In this document: positions 4,965 through 5,044 of the stretch, piece after piece
Layout: every line of letters starts with the position of its first letter
How positions within the stretch are numbered: the stretch's first letter is position 1
Origin: Pseudomonadota bacterium
Lineage (GTDB): Bacteria; Pseudomonadota; Alphaproteobacteria; Ferrovibrionales; Ferrovibrionaceae
Direction: 5' to 3'
Assembly (NCBI GenBank): GCA_021793055.1
Contig: JAJYTL010000255.1
Location: 1-5,044, forward strand
Length of the DNA stretch: 5,044 bases
The notes under the pieces: model-generated
Told to the model about the DNA's origin: nothing
Database searches by the model: none
What the model saw: only the letters and a program-made list of their open reading frames with translations
Position numbers and translations under genes: made by a program

Positions 4965-5044
4965 GAGCCCCCCCTTTTATATGACATGAGCAACCCACTA
5001 ATTTGAACTTTAGCAGCGTCAAAGGGGTGAGGACATAGGGATGC

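Overview
The window looks like accessory DNA from a GC-rich alphaproteobacterium, probably a rhizobial or Methylobacterium-type relative. This rests on codon usage, TTGACG-like promoter hexamers and the style of its IS110-family element. Species and replicon (plasmid or island) cannot be fixed from the sequence. It is a patchwork: a gene cut by the left edge, a long gene-poor stretch with repeats and inverted repeats, a decayed ATPase gene, one apparently intact insertion sequence, and a two-gene minus-strand operon that the insertion sequence has clipped at its 3' end.

Layout. Positions 1-271 (minus) hold the N-terminal 90 codons of an unrecognised protein with a good ribosome binding site. 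Positions 272-1050 have no convincing gene, but contain several perfect inverted repeats, an 8-bp microsatellite and a 22-bp tandem repeat. Positions 1069-1421 (plus) are the remnant of an AAA-type ATPase of the DUF4143 kind, broken by a one-base frameshift and by loss of everything after sensor 1. Positions 1746-3110 are an IS110-family, IS1111-subgroup element: an intact 342-aa DEDD transposase, 11-bp subterminal inverted repeats, and a 258-nt 3' non-coding end where this subgroup encodes its guide (bridge/seek) RNA. Positions 3091-3558 (minus) encode a 155-aa HEPN-like protein. Positions 3627-4964 (minus) encode a 445-aa ParB/Srx-like DGNRR protein with a proline-rich linker and a C-terminal helical domain.

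The main observation concerns the insertion sequence. Removing 1746-3110 and rejoining the flanks gives CGCTC-CGA-ATGAC. The exact reverse complement of those 13 bases (GTCATTCGGAGCG) lies at 2942-2954, inside the element's non-coding right end. The sequence therefore appears to show both a guide and the target it selected. The same excision restores an open frame: the HEPN-like gene runs on into 1745-1684 and gains an alternative 20-residue C-terminus, so the element landed in the last part of that gene and replaced its tail with six IS-encoded residues.

The ParB-like and HEPN-like genes are co-directional, 68 nt apart, and probably co-transcribed leftward from beyond 4964. A DGNRR protein paired with a small Rx4H protein on accessory DNA resembles a defence or toxin-type cassette. 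That function is inferred from motifs and context only. Transcription of this operon would read into the insertion sequence antisense to its guide RNA and transposase.
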